From Pseudomonadota bacterium (GTDB lineage: Bacteria; Pseudomonadota; Gammaproteobacteria; Xanthomonadales; Rhodanobacteraceae), in assembly GCA_021827205.1 (NCBI GenBank), contig JAKAWV010000015.1, positions 1 through 64,000 on the forward strand: DNA of 64,000 bases, written 5' to 3'. Shown in pieces: positions 63,791 through 64,000 of this stretch. Under the pieces are notes generated by a model. The model searched no databases. It was not told the DNA's origin and worked only from the letters and a program-made list of their open reading frames with translations. The stretch's first letter is position 1; each line of letters starts with the position of its first letter. The position numbers were made by a program, and so were the translations under genes.

Positions 63791-64000
63791 CACACTTCTC
63801 CTCATTGAGCCGTGCGTCAGGGCCGCACGGCGGTGGATGTTGTCCCGCAGACGGTTGGTTTGCAGGTTCCCTGAGGGCTGAAAGGTCGATCACCCGCTGC
63901 GCGCTGGCGAGGGTTTCGGGCCGGTGCGCGAGCACGATTCGGGTGATCTGCAGGCGCTGGAGGGCGGCGTTCACCGCGCGCTCGGTGGCGAGGTCGAGGT
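63783..64000 (-). CDS. ABC peptide exporter, C-terminal end (partial)
   Basis: The visible 72 codons encode the end of an ABC ATPase: LDLATERAVNAALQRL, then ITRIVLAHRPETLASAQRVI with the switch histidine in LAHRPET. The pattern is typical of C39-peptidase/CvaB-like exporters, and the overlapping leader-peptide gene supports this. The rest lies beyond the window. The ribosome site of the peptide gene is inside the last codons, so translation is coupled. Confidence 0.8.
   Translation of the reverse strand, partial: LDLATERAVNAALQRLQITRIVLAHRPETLASAQRVIDLSALREPANQPSAGQHPPPCGPDARLNEEKCDA

Overview
The window looks like chromosomal DNA from a high-GC gammaproteobacterium close to the Xanthomonadales (Rhodanobacteraceae/Xanthomonadaceae type). 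The evidence is the core gene order ndk-rlmN-pilF-rodZ-yfgM-bamB-der, the dnaX-ybaB-recR block, a KdkA-type Kdo kinase next to a heptosyltransferase, and strongly G/C-ended codons in most genes. This taxonomic call is an inference from gene content; no search was run.

Layout. 1-6.6 kb (minus strand): an export-type locus with a short double-glycine-leader peptide (6328-6519), two roughly 810-aa duplicated FtsX/MacB-type permeases, a shortened HlyD/CvaA-like adaptor and a free-standing C39 peptidase domain. 6.8-7.5 kb: a broken IS1595-family transposase interrupted twice by the same tiny palindromic insert. 7.5-22.4 kb: metabolic and envelope genes (NAD-type isocitrate dehydrogenase, Maf, a MoxR/DUF58/TgpA operon, an Slp lipoprotein, a LAB_N protein, an SLC13-like transporter, a large BNR-propeller protein, Mug and an amidase). 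22.4-24.7 kb: a scrap-yard of type I restriction (HsdM, HsdR) and zeta-kinase fragments around an intact PIN toxin and its antitoxin. 24.8-37.0 kb: an apparent sigma-54 regulon, with a consensus -24/-12 promoter, an adaptor, one ABC ATPase, three tandem duplicated permeases, and an NtrC-type response regulator with its sensor kinase. 37.2-44.9 kb (minus): MoeB/ThiF-rhodanese, Der, BamB, YfgM, RodZ, PilF, RlmN and Ndk. 45-50 kb: a PsrA-like TetR regulator with a visible operator, then a FadN/FadA-type beta-oxidation pair and a GNAT enzyme. 50.1-53.9 kb (minus): two small membrane proteins, HinT, RecR, YbaB and DnaX. 54.1-54.9 kb: tRNA-Ser(GGA), a 180-bp tandem array carrying copies of the tRNA 3' end, and the 4.5S SRP RNA. 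55-58.9 kb: an MFS transporter, an MBL hydrolase, KdkA and a GT9 heptosyltransferase.

59.1-64.0 kb (minus) is visibly more AT-rich over much of its length and is probably acquired DNA. Read in the direction of transcription it holds the end of an ABC exporter (running off the window), a 149-aa double-glycine-leader peptide overlapping it, a two-lobed retropepsin-like aspartic protease, a sulfotransferase, a Fic protein, a small ORF, a hairpin and a 93-aa membrane protein. A leader peptide, exporter and sulfotransferase together recall the RaxX/RaxB/RaxST sulfopeptide system of Xanthomonas, but the peptide is different and an aspartic protease is added. This is the best candidate for an undescribed system. 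The left-hand leader-peptide/duplicated-permease locus is the second.
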